Shown here: positions 1 to 13,256 of the stretch, one piece after another
Layout of the letters: every line of letters begins with the position of its first letter
Position numbering within the stretch: the stretch's first letter is position 1
From: Sipunculus nudus
Lineage: Eukaryota; Annelida; Sipuncula; Golfingiida; Sipunculidae
NCBI GenBank assembly: GCA_026874595.1
Contig: CM049308.1
Span: 50,908,624 to 50,972,623 of the forward strand
Length of the DNA stretch: 64,000 nt
Reading direction: 5' to 3'
Translations under genes and position numbers: made by a program
Notes under the pieces: model-generated
The model's database searches: none
What the model saw: the letters and a program-made list of their open reading frames with translations, nothing else
What the model was told of the DNA's origin: nothing

Positions 1-47
1 TTTACTGAATTAATATTCATTTAATGTGAGTGCCTGTACTATTTCAG

Positions 48-3000
48 CCTTTATTCCCGCCTTGCTTACGAAGAAATACGGTGGCAGATGGGTAGTGATG
101 ATTGGTGGAATGCTAAAATTTATCGGTATTCTGATGACCGCTTTCACCCCCAGTATCGGCTACGTCTGCGTGTCTTTCGGCGTTATTAACGGTATGCTGT
201 AACCTAACACCAGATGTTAAAGTTAATGTTAAATTACTCATAGATAAACTCCTTGGATAAACATATATAACATGTCATTATGTCATGTACTCTTATAGGC
301 TAATTAAGACCTTTCATCGTCACCATTGAATATACGTCGTAAATGCTTCGTTGCAAGCTATAATAACAGAAGGTAAATACTGTAGGCTATCCATCCCTCC
401 TTATATTTATTATTATAGTATTTGTTTAATTATTCTGAGTTTTTTTTTAATCTCATCAAAACATCAAAGTGATTGTGAAAATTTTAATTAACCTATTGAT
501 GTAGACTTTTTCAGAACTGGCAGCCTCAAAACAAGCCCCCTCCCCTGCTCGTCTGCGTCCAGTGGTGGACCAAATGTAACTATGAGGTAACGACCCATGT
601 GTAACAAAATTGAAGTACATGTACCTCCTACTGAAAAGGTTTTCTTCATGAAACATATAAAGTACGACTTCGGTTGTATAAGACGCAGCTTTCCATCCCA
701 TGATAAACTATTGGTTGAATCACCATCTCTCCACAGTGAGTTTACTTTGACAAATCCTCGTAATATGCAGCTCTCGCCTCGTTTCAGCTTTAGGGACCAC
801 CTTTACCTTAGACGCCACCAGCATCACACTGTCACAGTCCTTCGTTAACAAACGAGGTCGTGTCATGGCGATAGTAGCAGCAGGCGGTCCGCTAGGGGGC
901 ATTGTATTGGCACCATTGATACAAGTCATGTTTGACAGTTACGGCTACACGGGTATGCTCCTGATACTTAGTGGCATCTCTCTGCATTTGGTAGCTGCTG
1001 GCGCCCTCTTGCGACCGATCAGAAAAAACATCACTTCTGAAGAAATGGGTGGCCGAACAAAGATTTTGAGTGAACAGACCGCATCAGATTCATTCGAAAA
1101 TAAAATAACTGAAGGGAATGATTCGAACACAAAACAATCATTTTACAGTGACGAATCATCTGAGATATTTAAGGTAGTTACAACCGAGGGAGACACAGAA
1201 AACAGCAAAAGAAAGAATGCTATATTACGTGTTCTACGCTGGTCACGCAAAACTCTAGATTCTTGTCGATTCCTTCGTGATCCAGTATTTTTGGTTTACT
1301 GTGTATCTCTCTGCCTGATGACTGCAGGACTTTCTTTTGGAACTACGTTCTTTGCTGGCTTGGCAACAGAAAAAGGTCTGAAACCAATACAGACAGCTCT
1401 CTTGATCTCTGTTTCAAGTGGAGTGGATCTGGCAGGTAGATTAACGTCCGGTCCATTGTTTGACATGAAATTCCTTCGGAAACGCCGGCTGTGGCTTCAA
1501 CAGACATGCATGTTACTTACGGGCATCTTTACGGCACTACTTCCGGTAATGTCGGCATTCACATCATTCTCTGTCATTTGGTGTTTGTTCACCCTTGCTG
1601 TCGCTGGGTGTGTGTCTCAATACGTGACCGTGCTAGCTGACATAGTGGGGTCGGAACGAGTCCCGGAAGCTCTCAGTGTCCTTGGACCATTTCAAGGAAT
1701 TCCTGCCACCATCGGGCCACTAATTGGAGGTGAGTTTAATTCTAATACAAAACCGTTTTTTAATAAGTTATTTTGTAGAGTTGTTGTTACAGGGACTTAT
1801 CGGTAATACTTATTGGTATCTCTATTACAAGTTACGGTGGTCCCATTTTTTCTCATGTATCTCCACAGTGGCCATGCCTTGGATATACTGGATTGTCTTT
1901 AACTCTTTAGTATGGTGGCAAGTGTGTCCTAAGTTGGGGGGGGGGGGGGGGGGGGTTGTCATTTCATTTTAAAGGGGTGATTGAAGTTCCTTCTATCAAA
2001 CTACACCAGGTCATTCAAGATGTGGCTGTAGTGCACTTTTTTACCACCAAGGGACAACACTAAATCTAAAGTTCCCATCTTTTTACATTGCTGGAAAAAG
2101 GACACTATCAACGTGTGCCTGTACAGAATCTGTAAAAAAAAATGTGAAATTTTGTCCTTTTTGAATGACTTAGAACTAAATTCCGATATACTCGCACAAA
2201 GTGTATATCTTTTTTACATAGTTCAAGCAGTGAAACCAAAATGACCCCTGAAATCAGGCCTGAACAAGCATTTTTATACCGTTTGTTTTACTGGTCACAC
2301 TTTGATAAAATAATGGACCAACAGCGGGATTTTTTGGTTGAGATTATGCTTTAAACACATGTATAACCAAAAACATTTTAATACCACCTTGCATATTGGC
2401 TAGAGCCAACCAGAGCTAGCCAAACTATTGAATAATCTGTTACAAGCCTTTATGATCCGAGTAATTGACTCCCATTTTGACTTTGTCCATGTCAACTCAA
2501 CCGTGGAAAGCCCGTCCTGCAGAAACCCGGCTTCAATCTGTAGAACGTATATATTCAAACGCAAGCACGGGTAATATACACTATGTGTTTTATATGTGCT
2601 ACTGGTAACTGAGCAAATACACTTGTGGATCTGGTATATTTAGCAAGATAAGTGATTCAGTCCTAAATCTTGGAAAGAATCCCTTTTAAATTCAAAATAC
2701 ATACAAAATACAAGCTTGAATTAAAAAAAAATAAGTATCTTTTTAGTTTCTCAGAAAACCAAGATTTTAACTTTATAAACTTTATTTATTCCACACGGAT
2801 TGTACAACTAGTTATAATAACTAATAGGAGGCACTCTCTATGGCTCGGTTGGTGGCGTAGGGTAGTTTCTGGAATTTAACTCCCTCGATTTTAACTGGGA
2901 GTGACGGGGATGTAAAGCTCACAGATTTGAACAAGAAAGAAAGTACAGGTTACATTGATTATAATATTGCGCATGTTAATGGATAGAAAAACTTACCTCC

Positions 3001-6000
3001 CAAAGGGTATACTAACACCCCTTGATCATACAATTGCGAGATCTGTAACTTACATATTTATATGAAGAAGCCATTTTGAAACTTAACCATTCAATCACCC
3101 TCATTTTAATTTTATTTGTACTGAAATACAGACCACATGATATGAAATTTAAGGTATAAATAAGCAACCACAGATGGCGTTATCTGCATGAGAAATCACA
3201 TGATCAATAAATCTGACAAATTTGTTAATGATTGTTGCAGTGGTTCATGAGATAATAGTAAACAGATTTTGCATCATTAATACAAAGACCTGAAGTCAAA
3301 TTTAAAGTCCTGTGGAAACATTGCTTTGAAAATAATCCCATTCAATTTAGCGATCATTTAATTTAGTACCTTGCTCATATGAATACACATATGATTTGAA
3401 GGCTAAAGTGATCTTGTTTGCTTCCTTTTGACTGACGGTTTTTGAGGACGTCAGGTGGCGCCATCTGCAGCTATTACATTATATCAATCATGCTATGAGT
3501 ATGTCTACAACATTTGTTGAGAAAAGCAGCAGGGGTTTGAGCGTTTGAGAGATATGCTGTAATAGAAAGGGGCGGGAATAAAGAACGGAAGGAGCATGCA
3601 GACCATTTTAGAACTATGGCGGGGGACTAAATACCACAAAATCTAAAATGACCTACAGTAAATGATGGCTGTATCTTGGTAGAACTGTGCACTCAGCAAA
3701 CTTGATTAAATGTTTTGAGAAAAGGTTCACACGCTTAAAGCAAGAAGTTGTTTCTCCGCCGAAATCGTCATATAGGAAGTGTGGAAACACGCTTTAATAT
3801 CTGGTCGCTATTGAACAATTATCTCGCTGTGATGTTCTCATTTCGAGACTTTGAAACGAAATGTGACACTGGACGTTGAATTTATGCTTTTAAGCGAACC
3901 TGCGAGCTTATGCGATGGTCTGGCGTTGTCCGTAGTTCGTTGTTCATACGTGAACCAATACTATCTCAATATGGCAGGAGCCAGCATCACCAGATTTAAA
4001 ATATTCTTCACTTCTTTAAAAATCTTCTTCTCCGAAACTGTCCAGCCAAATTGTCCAATATTTCACAGAAATGATTCCAGGAATAATCGCTCTCAGGTTT
4101 ACAGGAATAACAGGAAGCCTAGCATAGTCATTTGGCAAAAAAAAAAAAATGCTAAAATTACAATCTCAGAAACGGCAGGAGCTATCATCATCAAAATTTA
4201 TGCAAATAATGGTTACATGAGTCATATTTGAAATTTGGGTTTTGGTGGCGCCACCTGCATCAACCTTCTTTGTACGGGGGTCATCAGTCATCAGAACATT
4301 AACCCATACTATCTCAGTAACAGCAGGAGCTAGCATCCTCATATTTTATGCAAAAATCAGTCCCATATCAAATTTTGAGGGATTGAACTGTTTTGTGGCG
4401 CAACCTGCATCGACTTACATTTAACGGGAAAAAGCTTTAAAACCTTTGAAAATCTTCGGCGAAATCATTCAACCATATTGTTCAATATTTCACAAAAATT
4501 ATCCAAGAAATAAGCTCTCTCAAGTTTGTTCAAATGGTTTGGTTAAGATGAATTTTGGCCGACTTATAACGATTTGAATTAATAAGTCATTTGGCCAAGT
4601 AAGCATACTACCATAACAAGCTCAGAAATGGCAGAAGCTAGCATAACCAAGTTTTGTGCAAATGTTGGTTACATGACTCATATTTGAAATTGAGGTTTTT
4701 GTGGCGCCACCTTCATCTTTCTGTTTTTACGGTCAAAGACCTCATTATTTTATCCTCTTTCAGGATTAGAATGTTTTATGATCAAACTGTCAAGCTGAAT
4801 GGTGTAATTTTAAGCACAAGAATTTTCCTAGGATCAGTTTCTCATTTGTATAAGAAGAGATTGGGTTCATGGAATGTTTTTAGAGGCATAGATAGCTGGA
4901 CGTTTGGCCGGCCATCAGTAAGCCTATTTCAAACCGAGGGCTGCAATAGTCTTTTTCTGCAAAACTGTTGTCTCAACTTTAAAAATAATTCTCAGGTGGC
5001 GTTTGTTCAGGCTTACTTAAATGATTTTTGGCAGAAGTACTGTGTGATACAAATCAAAGCTAGTAGATTTTTTTTGTATTAACAAATTGAGCTCTTTGGG
5101 GATATTAGCAGACCTGTAACGGCAACATAAATAATTGGTGTGCATATTCAACTTATGTGTAAGATAAATATATGAATAAAATATATTTTGATAAAAAAAA
5201 TATGAATATGCAGCATGAAAAAAAACATTGTAGCCAAAGTCTTCCAGATTTGGCAACATGCCTACATTTTATATTGTATCTATATTTCAACTATTTCAGA
5301 TTTGGCAACAGGCCTAGTTTCAGTATGGATCTATTTATAGTTTTGGCAGACTGCCAACTTTATCAGATTTTGCAACAGGTCAAGAATTCACTCAGTGCAT
5401 CTAGGTAAATGTCAAGAGTTCACTCGGTTTGTTAGCTGCAGCTGGCAATTAGCTTCGCGTGACTTTGGGCAACTTGCCTGCCTCAGTTTAGCCTGGTCAG
5501 CCCAGCGCACCTGAATCAAGAGAAATTTGATGTATTGGCTTCGAAGTTTGGCCTGTCTATGCATCTATGATGGCTTTCTCGTACACAGGACTTTTGTCGC
5601 CACCTTCAATTACTTTTGTACTGTGTATGTCCCTGCTTATTTCTCAGGAGTGATTTGACATATCTGCCTGAAATTATGCATACCCCTTCATTTCGGATAG
5701 TTTTGTTGCATACATGATTTGTGGCGCCACCTAGAATTGTTTTCGGTTTCATGCATTTGTGCACATGCCTCAAGAGTGATTTGAAATATCTGGCTGAAAC
5801 TTGCATGTCTATACTTCTTCGATGGCTTTCTCGTACACAAGATTGGTGGCGCCACCTTCAATCATTTTGTGTTGTGTACATCCATGCAAGTCTTTCAGGA
5901 GTGACGTTTGTGTAAATGGCGCTTATACTCGGGTTCAAAATGTTTAGTACTTGCATTGTATATATGCATGTCACACATGTAGTTGAAAAGTAACGGTCTA

Positions 6001-6859
6001 GAATGGAAGCATTATACCGAATGCATATCCCATTGCACAGGTTCGCATTAGGCCTTGTTTATATAGTGGCATGTGTGTACCCCGGAACCCCAGACGATGA
6101 CTATCCAAAAGGCATCCACAAACGATATCTCCTGTAGCAAGACGGGGTTTCCACAATGCATAGGGGAAGTGCGCGACTGGTCGCCGGCAACACGTATGTC
6201 TGTCAAGTCTCTACCAATTATTAAATTATAATAATATAAACTTATTTATTTTACATGGATTGTACAACTAGTTATAATAACTAATGCAAAGCACTGTCCT
6301 TGGTTCAGAACGAGGCGTTCGGTAGTCTGCAGGGCGGAGGAACCCGGAGGACCCTGAGAAAACCACCGTCTAGGACGGGCAACTACAACCCACTCTCATA
6401 GCCACGCCTGGGATCAAACCCGGGTGACAAGCTGAGAGAGCCGAGCGTTGTACCACTCGAATGGATATAAGTAATCCATGATGAGTGACAGAAAACATGT
6501 TAAAATCATTTTAAAGCTTCGACAAAATTGTGAGGAGATCCCCTACCGATAAATGGATAAATATGCACTTTTAATCTGTCCCCTGTGACTACCTATGTGC
6601 GTTTTTAAAAACGAGTCAAAACACACATAAAATATTCACAATTATTCTCAATATTTTTATTGTGTTTATATCTTTCCCAGGGTACATAAAGGATTCAACT
6701 GGCTCTTACAGCTACGGGTTCTATGGTGGAGGGGGTGTGATATGCCTTGGACCAGTCTTTCTGACCATCGCAGTGGTGTTCAATAGATACATCCATCGCC
6801 GCCCACCAGATGTCGCCACAAACACAGAGAACTCTGACTCATCAGCGGGACGAGGATAA
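48..6859 (+). CDS. Monocarboxylate transporter-like MFS protein, 3' part of gene (5' end outside window)
   Basis: Three coding exons are seen: 48-191, 788-1729 and 6681-6859 (stop TAA at 6857-6859). All junctions are GT-AG and phase 1. About 421 residues are visible; the start and first membrane helices lie upstream of the window. The protein reads through GGRWVVMIGGMLKF, a KRGRVMAIVAAGGPLGGI helix, a hydrophilic Ser/Glu-rich central loop, then a second six-helix half with GVDLAGRLTSGPLFD. The last exon supplies the GYIKDSTGSYSYGF segment, one helix and a short charged tail. These are SLC16/MCT hallmarks: long loop between helices 6 and 7, the second-half G-x-D-x-x-GR motif, and G-x-x-x-D-x-T-GSY before helix 12. 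The family moves lactate-type monocarboxylates or related organic anions across the plasma membrane; the substrate here cannot be told. Tandem AATAAA at 8559-8568 is a possible but distant poly(A) signal. Confidence 0.88.
192..787 (+). other. Intron of the MCT-like gene
   Basis: This intron is bounded by G|GTATGC and TTTCAG|CTTTAG. Short open frames inside it are not conserved-looking. No repeat or gene was recognised in it. Confidence 0.75.
2775..2880. repeat. Truncated copy of the SINE tail
   Basis: The stretch GATTGTACAACTAGTTATAA plus its flanks matches the 3' tail of the SINE at 6225-6460 almost base for base, then the two diverge. Only the tail is present, as expected of a 5'-truncated or eroded copy. 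Confidence 0.5.
3450..5860 (+). repeat. Degenerate tandem repeat with GGTGGCGCCACC palindrome
   Basis: Units of roughly 120-300 bp recur, each with the 12-bp palindrome GGTGGCGCCACC or a one- or two-base variant (for example 4244-4255, 4701-4711, 5721-5731, 5845-5856). The palindrome is usually followed by TGCAT or TTCAAT and preceded by text like ATCTCAGGAGTGATTTGA. The same family builds the arms at 17.1 and 23 kb. Confidence 0.7.
6225..6460 (-). mobile_element. tRNA-derived SINE
   Basis: Read on the minus strand the element starts with an A-box-like GAGTGGTACAACGCTCGG, then a B-box-like GGGTTTGATCCC about 35 bases later. A core follows with TTTCTCAGGGTCCTCCGG, and then an AT-rich tail. 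Internal pol III promoter spacing plus a conserved-looking core and a tail shared with 2775-2880 support a tRNA-headed SINE. It lies antisense in the last MCT intron. Confidence 0.6.
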
Positions 6860-7099
6860 ATCCCACGTATGCCATTACTTTTTCAGGAGCAACAGGTTGA
6901 TACTCAGGAAACATTGCATTTTTCAGTATGCTGTATATTTAGATTTAACATTAACTTCAGATGTGATTTTGACCTTTCAACTTCTAACACCAAGAGACAG
7001 TTAAATTTGTAAAGAACTGGTTAGAACATTTTGCATGCTGACCCGGATATATGTGTAAAAATGAATAGCTTTATCGTTCAAAAGCATGCAGTCCACCCA

Positions 7100-8280
7100 T
7101 AGGCATCCCCAAAACTGAGCGAAAATACTATATTTTCACAGACTTGAACTCTAAGATCAAAGTCAGGGGACCTGTTTTGAAACTCCAAGAACCTCCCTGA
7201 ACCTCCTTGAAATAATTTTTATATCAAATTTAAGGATAAATATGCAAAAGTTCGAAAGTTAGGGGGTTTACAAGGCTATGTTACGGCAGATTTGACCTTA
7301 ATGATCAATGTAAAAGTCAACAAATTTCAAGACATCTGAAGAAATGGCTGAAACAATTTTGTGTATGAAATTTAAGAGAAAAAATATACAAGATTTCAAA
7401 CACTTAGAACAGTACGACTATCATGGAGCTTTCATGGTGTTTGCTCTGTGGCCCATGGAATATAGGCCACCGTGACCTAGTTTTCAGTTTCTATAGGGAT
7501 TTCACCAGGACTATCCAGGATATTGATTAGAAATGTCTAAGTCGAATGGGTATGTTTTGTGCCCTGCTAATGTCGGATGAAAGGAAGATGAACAAAGACC
7601 TACCGGTACAACTCATGCTGGTCAGCTGAGCTAAAAATACAGGTGTTGCTAACAGTCTTCAGGAACTTATAAAACAAGTCCAGGTCAATAAACATGTGAA
7701 ATTAAAGGACACTTGAATAAATCATAATTGAAAAGTTTATACAAATTGTTATATGACTTTCCCAAAATGGAGGGAAAAAGGTGAAAATTTAAAAAAATAC
7801 AGATGACACCGAAAATTTCCAGGAACTGATGAATAGATATACAAGGGTTTCAGAAAACTAAATAAAACCATGGCTGAGAAAACGATATGGTTGCTCTCAT
7901 TTGATAGTCTCAAAAATACAAGAAAAATGGCGCCACCAGTCTGTAACATCTGCCCAAACAGTCATGATAATCCATGCATTAATTATTGAGATACAAGAAC
8001 ATTTGTGTTAAATTTTTAATTATTCTGGGGTGCATATACGGCACTTTAACTCGAAGAATATAGGTCGCAGTGACCTTGTTTCAGGTTTTCAAAGAGATTT
8101 TTAAGCACCTCCCTGTACTTTAAATTTGAAGTTTCGGGATCCTACCTATACGATGTGTGCTACTTTTAGACATGGCCTCAGGTATGCACACAACCTATAC
8201 CATTCACACTAAATGGAAAGTGGCAATCTTACCATCGTAAAACCGAGAACTGAAGGTTTAAATCAGGACACCCCACTGAT
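7100..8280 (-). repeat. GGCGCC / AGGTCA-palindrome repeat family, inverted copy
   Basis: GGCGCCACCAGTCTG at about 7929 and TATAGGTCGCAGTGACCTTG at about 8060 are reverse complements of phrases repeated at 61.7-63.7 kb and 48.3-49.8 kb. A further GGCCACCGTGACCTAG lies near 7465. The order of motifs shows the same unit in the opposite orientation. Confidence 0.6.
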
Positions 8281-8582
8281 GTGAAGCGTTTTAAACTACA
8301 ATAAATTCCATGTATTAAAGCTTAGAGATTTAGTAACTTATCAACATTTATAATTCTATATATATATGTTTGTAATTGTGTCATTTTAAGCCATCGATGT
8401 ATTTCAAGTATGTATATATTTAGATCACATTTTTTAGTATTTTATATTCAAGACTTTATAATTGTAAGCATGTTGTAAATCTCTTTGTTATATATCCTGG
8501 ACCCCATTAAAATCAGCTGAAAATGCTAAATGAGTCATGCTGGAAAAATATATATAAAAATAAATAAAGTTTTTAGTCTAAA

Positions 8583-8990
8583 AAGTTGACTTCTCAGGCA
8601 CATTTTAAGAATCAGTGCTGGAGGCCAATTTTTATTATAAATTTCCGATTTAAAAAAAAAAACATATGATCAGGGGACAACGTGATAATTAATGAATTAT
8701 TTTTCTAAATAGGCAAATAAGTAAACCATAACAAACCTAAATTTATTCGAAGTTTATTTTTTTTTTTAATTTCCGAGAGGTTGGAGCACAAAATCGGTGA
8801 ATTTCTACTGAGAAACAACCTTATTGTACCTAAATGTAGTTATACATGGGATGCAATGTAAAGTTTCTCAGGACAATGTGAAGTGTCCTTCTTTCACCTT
8901 TGAAAGAAATATTAATTCAAATGTAAACACCTCTACAAATCTACAGGTGTGCGGGTTTAGGGGGGTGAAACCGCGTCTAGTTGACAATTA
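8583..8990 (+). mobile_element. Eroded copy of the CTTCTCAGGCA MITE family
   Basis: It begins GACTTCTCAGGCACATTTTAA and contains TTTCCGAGAGGTTGGAGCAC. Both phrases match the element at 42417-42734 (TGGTTCTCAGGCAC and GTCCGAGCGGCTGGAGCTC). The far end is unclear. Confidence 0.45.
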
Positions 8991-9108
8991 AAGTAGTTGC
9001 CCCTTAAATTTGGTCCATATGAAAAGTTCACAAAGAGTAAGTACTTTAATAGAATGTTCACAAATAGTAAGTACAGAATCGTGTACAGCTGGATTGAATG
9101 GGGGTTTT

Positions 9109-9465
9109 CATTTTAGTCCTTGACACAGGCATTTGCCTCCTCCTGTCCTAAGGGTGAACCTACGTGCCATGGACCGAATATAATCGTCTCGAGGAGAAAT
9201 CGACTATATATATAGAAGTGTTCATTTGAGTCTTTGACACAGGCCATTGCCCTCTCGTCTCTGTGAATGTGAGAGGGTGAGCCTGCTTCTGTCCACAATG
9301 GCATACAAACAAGAACGTCTATAGGAGTTACCATGCAGAGGTATAGAAAGGGATTCATTTTAGCCATTAGCCCGGTGGTCTCGGTGTGAGAGGGTGGGCC
9401 TATAGCTGGCTCTGTACCCCGTCATGTGGGATATTTGGCTAGCGACGCAAAATAAGTATAGTGGG
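9109..9465. repeat. Degenerate tandem repeat of about 120 bp
   Basis: TTCATTT-AGTC-TTGACACAGGC or a variant restarts at about 9109, 9221 and 9353, each followed by GAGGGTGAGCCT-like text. Roughly three imperfect units are present. Confidence 0.5.
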
Positions 9466-10690
9466 GTCACTGCTCGTCAGTGATAGTTATTTGAGTCTGT
9501 CAGGCGTGCTGGGTTATATTTAATGCCTGATTAAACATGCAATTTCATCTTGAGGTTAATGTAATTAACACCCATCTGCACATCAACCTGCGGTCAGGCT
9601 GATTCATGAGTGAAAAACTTGTCGATTCAGTTCACACATGGCAGTCTATCTGTACATCACGCATTAAAACCTCATTTTTATAATATTTTCCGAAAATAAC
9701 ATAACTGTGCTAAAGAAATGTAAAACAGCCAAAAATACAGATTGTTCACCAATTGTGGAAAAATATCTCTCTCAGTTCATTATTACAATATATAAGTATA
9801 ATTATGCTTAGCATGATGTGCGTCTTCAGCAAGGTACACATGTTCTAGCAAAAGATTTAATATCCACATTATTTTTAATGCTTAAGGTCAAATGATCGTC
9901 AAACACTTAAAAGAATTCTATATTTAAAAGAAAAAAAAACATGTGCAGAATTGTATAAGGCAACACAATAAAAATGGACACCATGAGTAATACGAAATTG
10001 TTTTGTACAATTTAAACAAGGGCAATGCGAGATAACATTTATCAAGACCCCAAAAGAATAAAAATCATATTCAAATTTGGTGGAATTACAGCCAGATAGA
10101 ATAAAAACGGAACAATAAGAACACTAGGATTAACATGAAAGTCACATTAATTCGTACCACGCTCTGTGGCATACTTGTCAAAGTTGTTGCCAAACACTCT
10201 GGAGTATTGCCAGAAAGGCACACGAAGACGAAATTTGCTGTTCACCAGAGCTCGGTTATCAGAATATTCATTTAGCAAATGAGAACAATTTGCATTTTAA
10301 CAGATCAATGTCTAGTTTATTGAAGAATAAAAATAATACTAAAAGATTAAATAACTGGACAGAGAATGAGACCGTTATAAAAATATACACATATACATTA
10401 ATTCATATATAATAAAACGTGTAAAGCAAAGAAGACGCCAACCCTTGGCCACACGGGCACCTTTCAACCCGCTGAACATTAAAAAGTGGGAACTGCAGTT
10501 CTTGTGGGCGGACAGCAAACCCGACAGGAGTACAGGAGTACAACACCTGTATATTAAAGATCACAGGGCACCAGGTTTTATATAGGAGCTGCGAGATCAT
10601 TTTCTTGGCGGCTTTCAATGAACCTGCATTTTAGTTATTCTCGATGCCACTTGTAAAAAGGCCACTTACATTGCTCACCCGTTCTGCGGC

Positions 10691-10809
10691 AGTGGTCACT
10701 AATTCCACCCCCGGCCACAGTCACTGTCAGGTATAAAGACGACAGGCGGCCCCTCCCCTCGGCACATATCGTCACCGGGAATCAAGCATATAGGATCGTC
10801 CAAGACAAG
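10691..10809 (+). promoter_or_regulatory. Promoter and non-coding first exon of secreted gene A
   Basis: TATAAA sits at 10732-10737, so transcription should begin near 10760. A putative 5' UTR exon ends at 10809 with the donor ACAAG|GTACATAAG. GTGGTCACT lies at 10692-10700, 31 bp upstream of the TATA box; gene C has the same 9-mer 29 bp upstream of its TATA-like box. The transcript would splice to the acceptor that abuts the ATG at 11294. Confidence 0.55.
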
Positions 10810-11293
10810 GTACATAAGACTGGCTGTGTAAAGTTGCGCTTTTCGTGAAAGAATTGTCTTTATTGTAAACGGTAAAATGCAAATATTTAAACAATTTCAA
10901 TTTATGAAAATATTAAACCAATATGTTTAATTACATAAAATCTCATTCAGATGTGAATATAAATAAAAATGGACGTGCATATGCAGCTGTTATATAAGTT
11001 TGGATTTATCAGTCATGCGTCCAATATTTTTGTATGACTTTTATTGCAAGGCTAAACAACATCCATTTTTTTAATCTGTGAAGCCTTCATTACTGCACTT
11101 ATTTTAATAGTAGTTGTCTAGTATATTTCCGCATATACCTGATCAGCTTAACCCTACCATGTGTCTTAACATTAAAATATACCACAGTGTTATACTCAAC
11201 AAATCGTGTCGATTGTTCATGTTACCTGTTAGATAAATAATTTGTATTTTGATGTTTAGTCTGCAGAATGATTTAAAGCGGTTTTGTTTTTAG

Positions 11294-13185
11294 ATGCGAG
11301 GCCTAATCGCCGCCACCTTCGCCCTGTGCGTCGCAGCCAGTGTAGCCGACACTGACGAGTCCAGTGAGTAGTATAACATATAAAACACCCTAACTACGAT
11401 ATTAAATTATCTTCAATATAAAACATTTCAGTTTTGCATGAGAAAGTTGTGCATTTTTAGTTATTAGATATATACCCGTGCCATCGCATTCTTAGATTTG
11501 CAGCATGCTATATATGTGTAATAACTATACCAAGACGAAAGATTCCGCAATCTTGTGCATAACCCATGCAGTTCTTGTTTTTCACCGTCAGGAATTGACA
11601 AGAAAATTTAACATTTTCATTGGGCGGGTTAAATGTCATTATAATTTAATGCCTTGTAGTCTATAATTGTAGCCTAATTGTGTCCCTTTCTGTCCCATAA
11701 CCGGGATTTACAGCAACGGACACTATTATAGGCTACATCATCTGAAGAGTGCCACATGCTCTGAGCATGTAGTACGAAACTAATCAGTAATAATATGCCT
11801 GAAAAAAACTTAGTTTAGTTCATTCAACATAACATAGAAATGCTCTGCATGGTCTGTCATTGATTACGCACTTAACTGCATGCCTCGAACGGCATGCTGA
11901 ACAAAAGGAAACTAACGTAAAAGAGAACATAGTTTTAAAATGGAAAAATTTTAAAATGATTTTAATGAAAATAAATGTAGGAAAATTCAGAAGATCTCTC
12001 CTTGATGCATGTTTATTGTAAAATCATTGCGTATATATAATAATTTAAAAGGGTCGGGATAACATATACCAAAGTCTTCTCAGAAACCCAGAATCTGAGC
12101 AATTTATTTAGTATTTTGTAGATTATTTGGCAGGAAACTGATATTATAACGAATATTTGCATTCAGATTTAAAACAAAAAAGATGTTATTACTTATATCT
12201 TCCTCAGACTGCCTCGTAAGATTACTTTACCTATTACCAATATTACCGACTATATACTTCACACTTCAGTGGACGTGTACTGGTACAAGTCGCAGTGGCA
12301 GGGACAGAAGCCCGAGATAGACCTGTACATCCAGGGTACAAGTACCTTGGAGGCCATGTGTAAGAGTGCCACGTGTTCTGTCCTCGTCTCATACAGGGAA
12401 GTCGAGTCGGTGAGTGCCGCGTCCTTGTAATGCATTAATATACTTGTACATATAATATACCTGTGATAGTACTAACTTCCGTCACCAGATGGTGGTAACG
12501 TAGGCTTTTTATTCTATTGAGTCAGATGAACAAACAAACTTGATCATCACTTTCTGGGCGTGATGTCTGCTTGAATCCCTGCAAAATGACGTCACACGAG
12601 TTCATTGAAAATGAATATAAAACTAAACTGTAAAACTATCAAATTTTTCTTTTTATGTTTTCTGTTTCTCTATACTGATATTTAAGATTTCATATGTCAG
12701 TACACAAATTTTCTTTTAACAGACCGAATATGGTCTTGAAATCAATTTAACCACAGGTCACCTACTTCTGTTAGGACGAACAAAGTTCTGTTATAAACAC
12801 TGGAAATGATATGTTTAGTGTTTTGATCCCTGGTTATTTTTTGTTATAGAGCGCCAGTGAAGATTTGGAGGCTGCTCCAGAGTTTCAGACGAAGACCATC
12901 ACATTCAACACATGGAAGGACAAAAACGGACGTGTTGATCTGGAGGGCTTGGAGGGTGGCTCCCTCTACCAGGTCCGCATCCAACCAAAGGTAAACCGGA
13001 AGTCAATGTCATTCTGTCTGAACATCTGGGCACGCGCAAATAGTGGTGTATGTAATAATTAGGCAACAGGTTGATCATAAACAACACCATAGAACACTTT
13101 CTGTATGAATATGCTCAATTAACCACTTATTCCTATGGGAATTTTTTATTATTGCTGAGCAGTACAGAGCAACGTTGAGCGGTTA

Positions 13186-13256
<71 letters not shown>

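Larger units (their letters stand above)
1730..6680 (+). other. Large repeat-bearing intron of the MCT-like gene
   Basis: The intron runs from GGAG|GTGAGT to TTTCCCAG|GGTAC. It holds a G homopolymer (1936-1955), two SINE-related pieces (about 2775-2880 and 6225-6460) and a run of units with a GGTGGCGCCACC core between about 3450 and 5860. No additional exon was recognised. Confidence 0.75.
6860..10690. other. Intergenic stretch, repeats only
   Basis: After the MCT stop there is probable 3' UTR or flank. Next come inverted copies of the GGCGCC/AGGTCA repeat family (about 7100-8280), a MITE-related copy (about 8583-8990) and a loose repeat of about 120 bp (about 9109-9465, phrase TTTGACACAGGC). 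From about 9470 to 10690 I see nothing beyond AT-rich unique-looking DNA. Confidence 0.6.
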
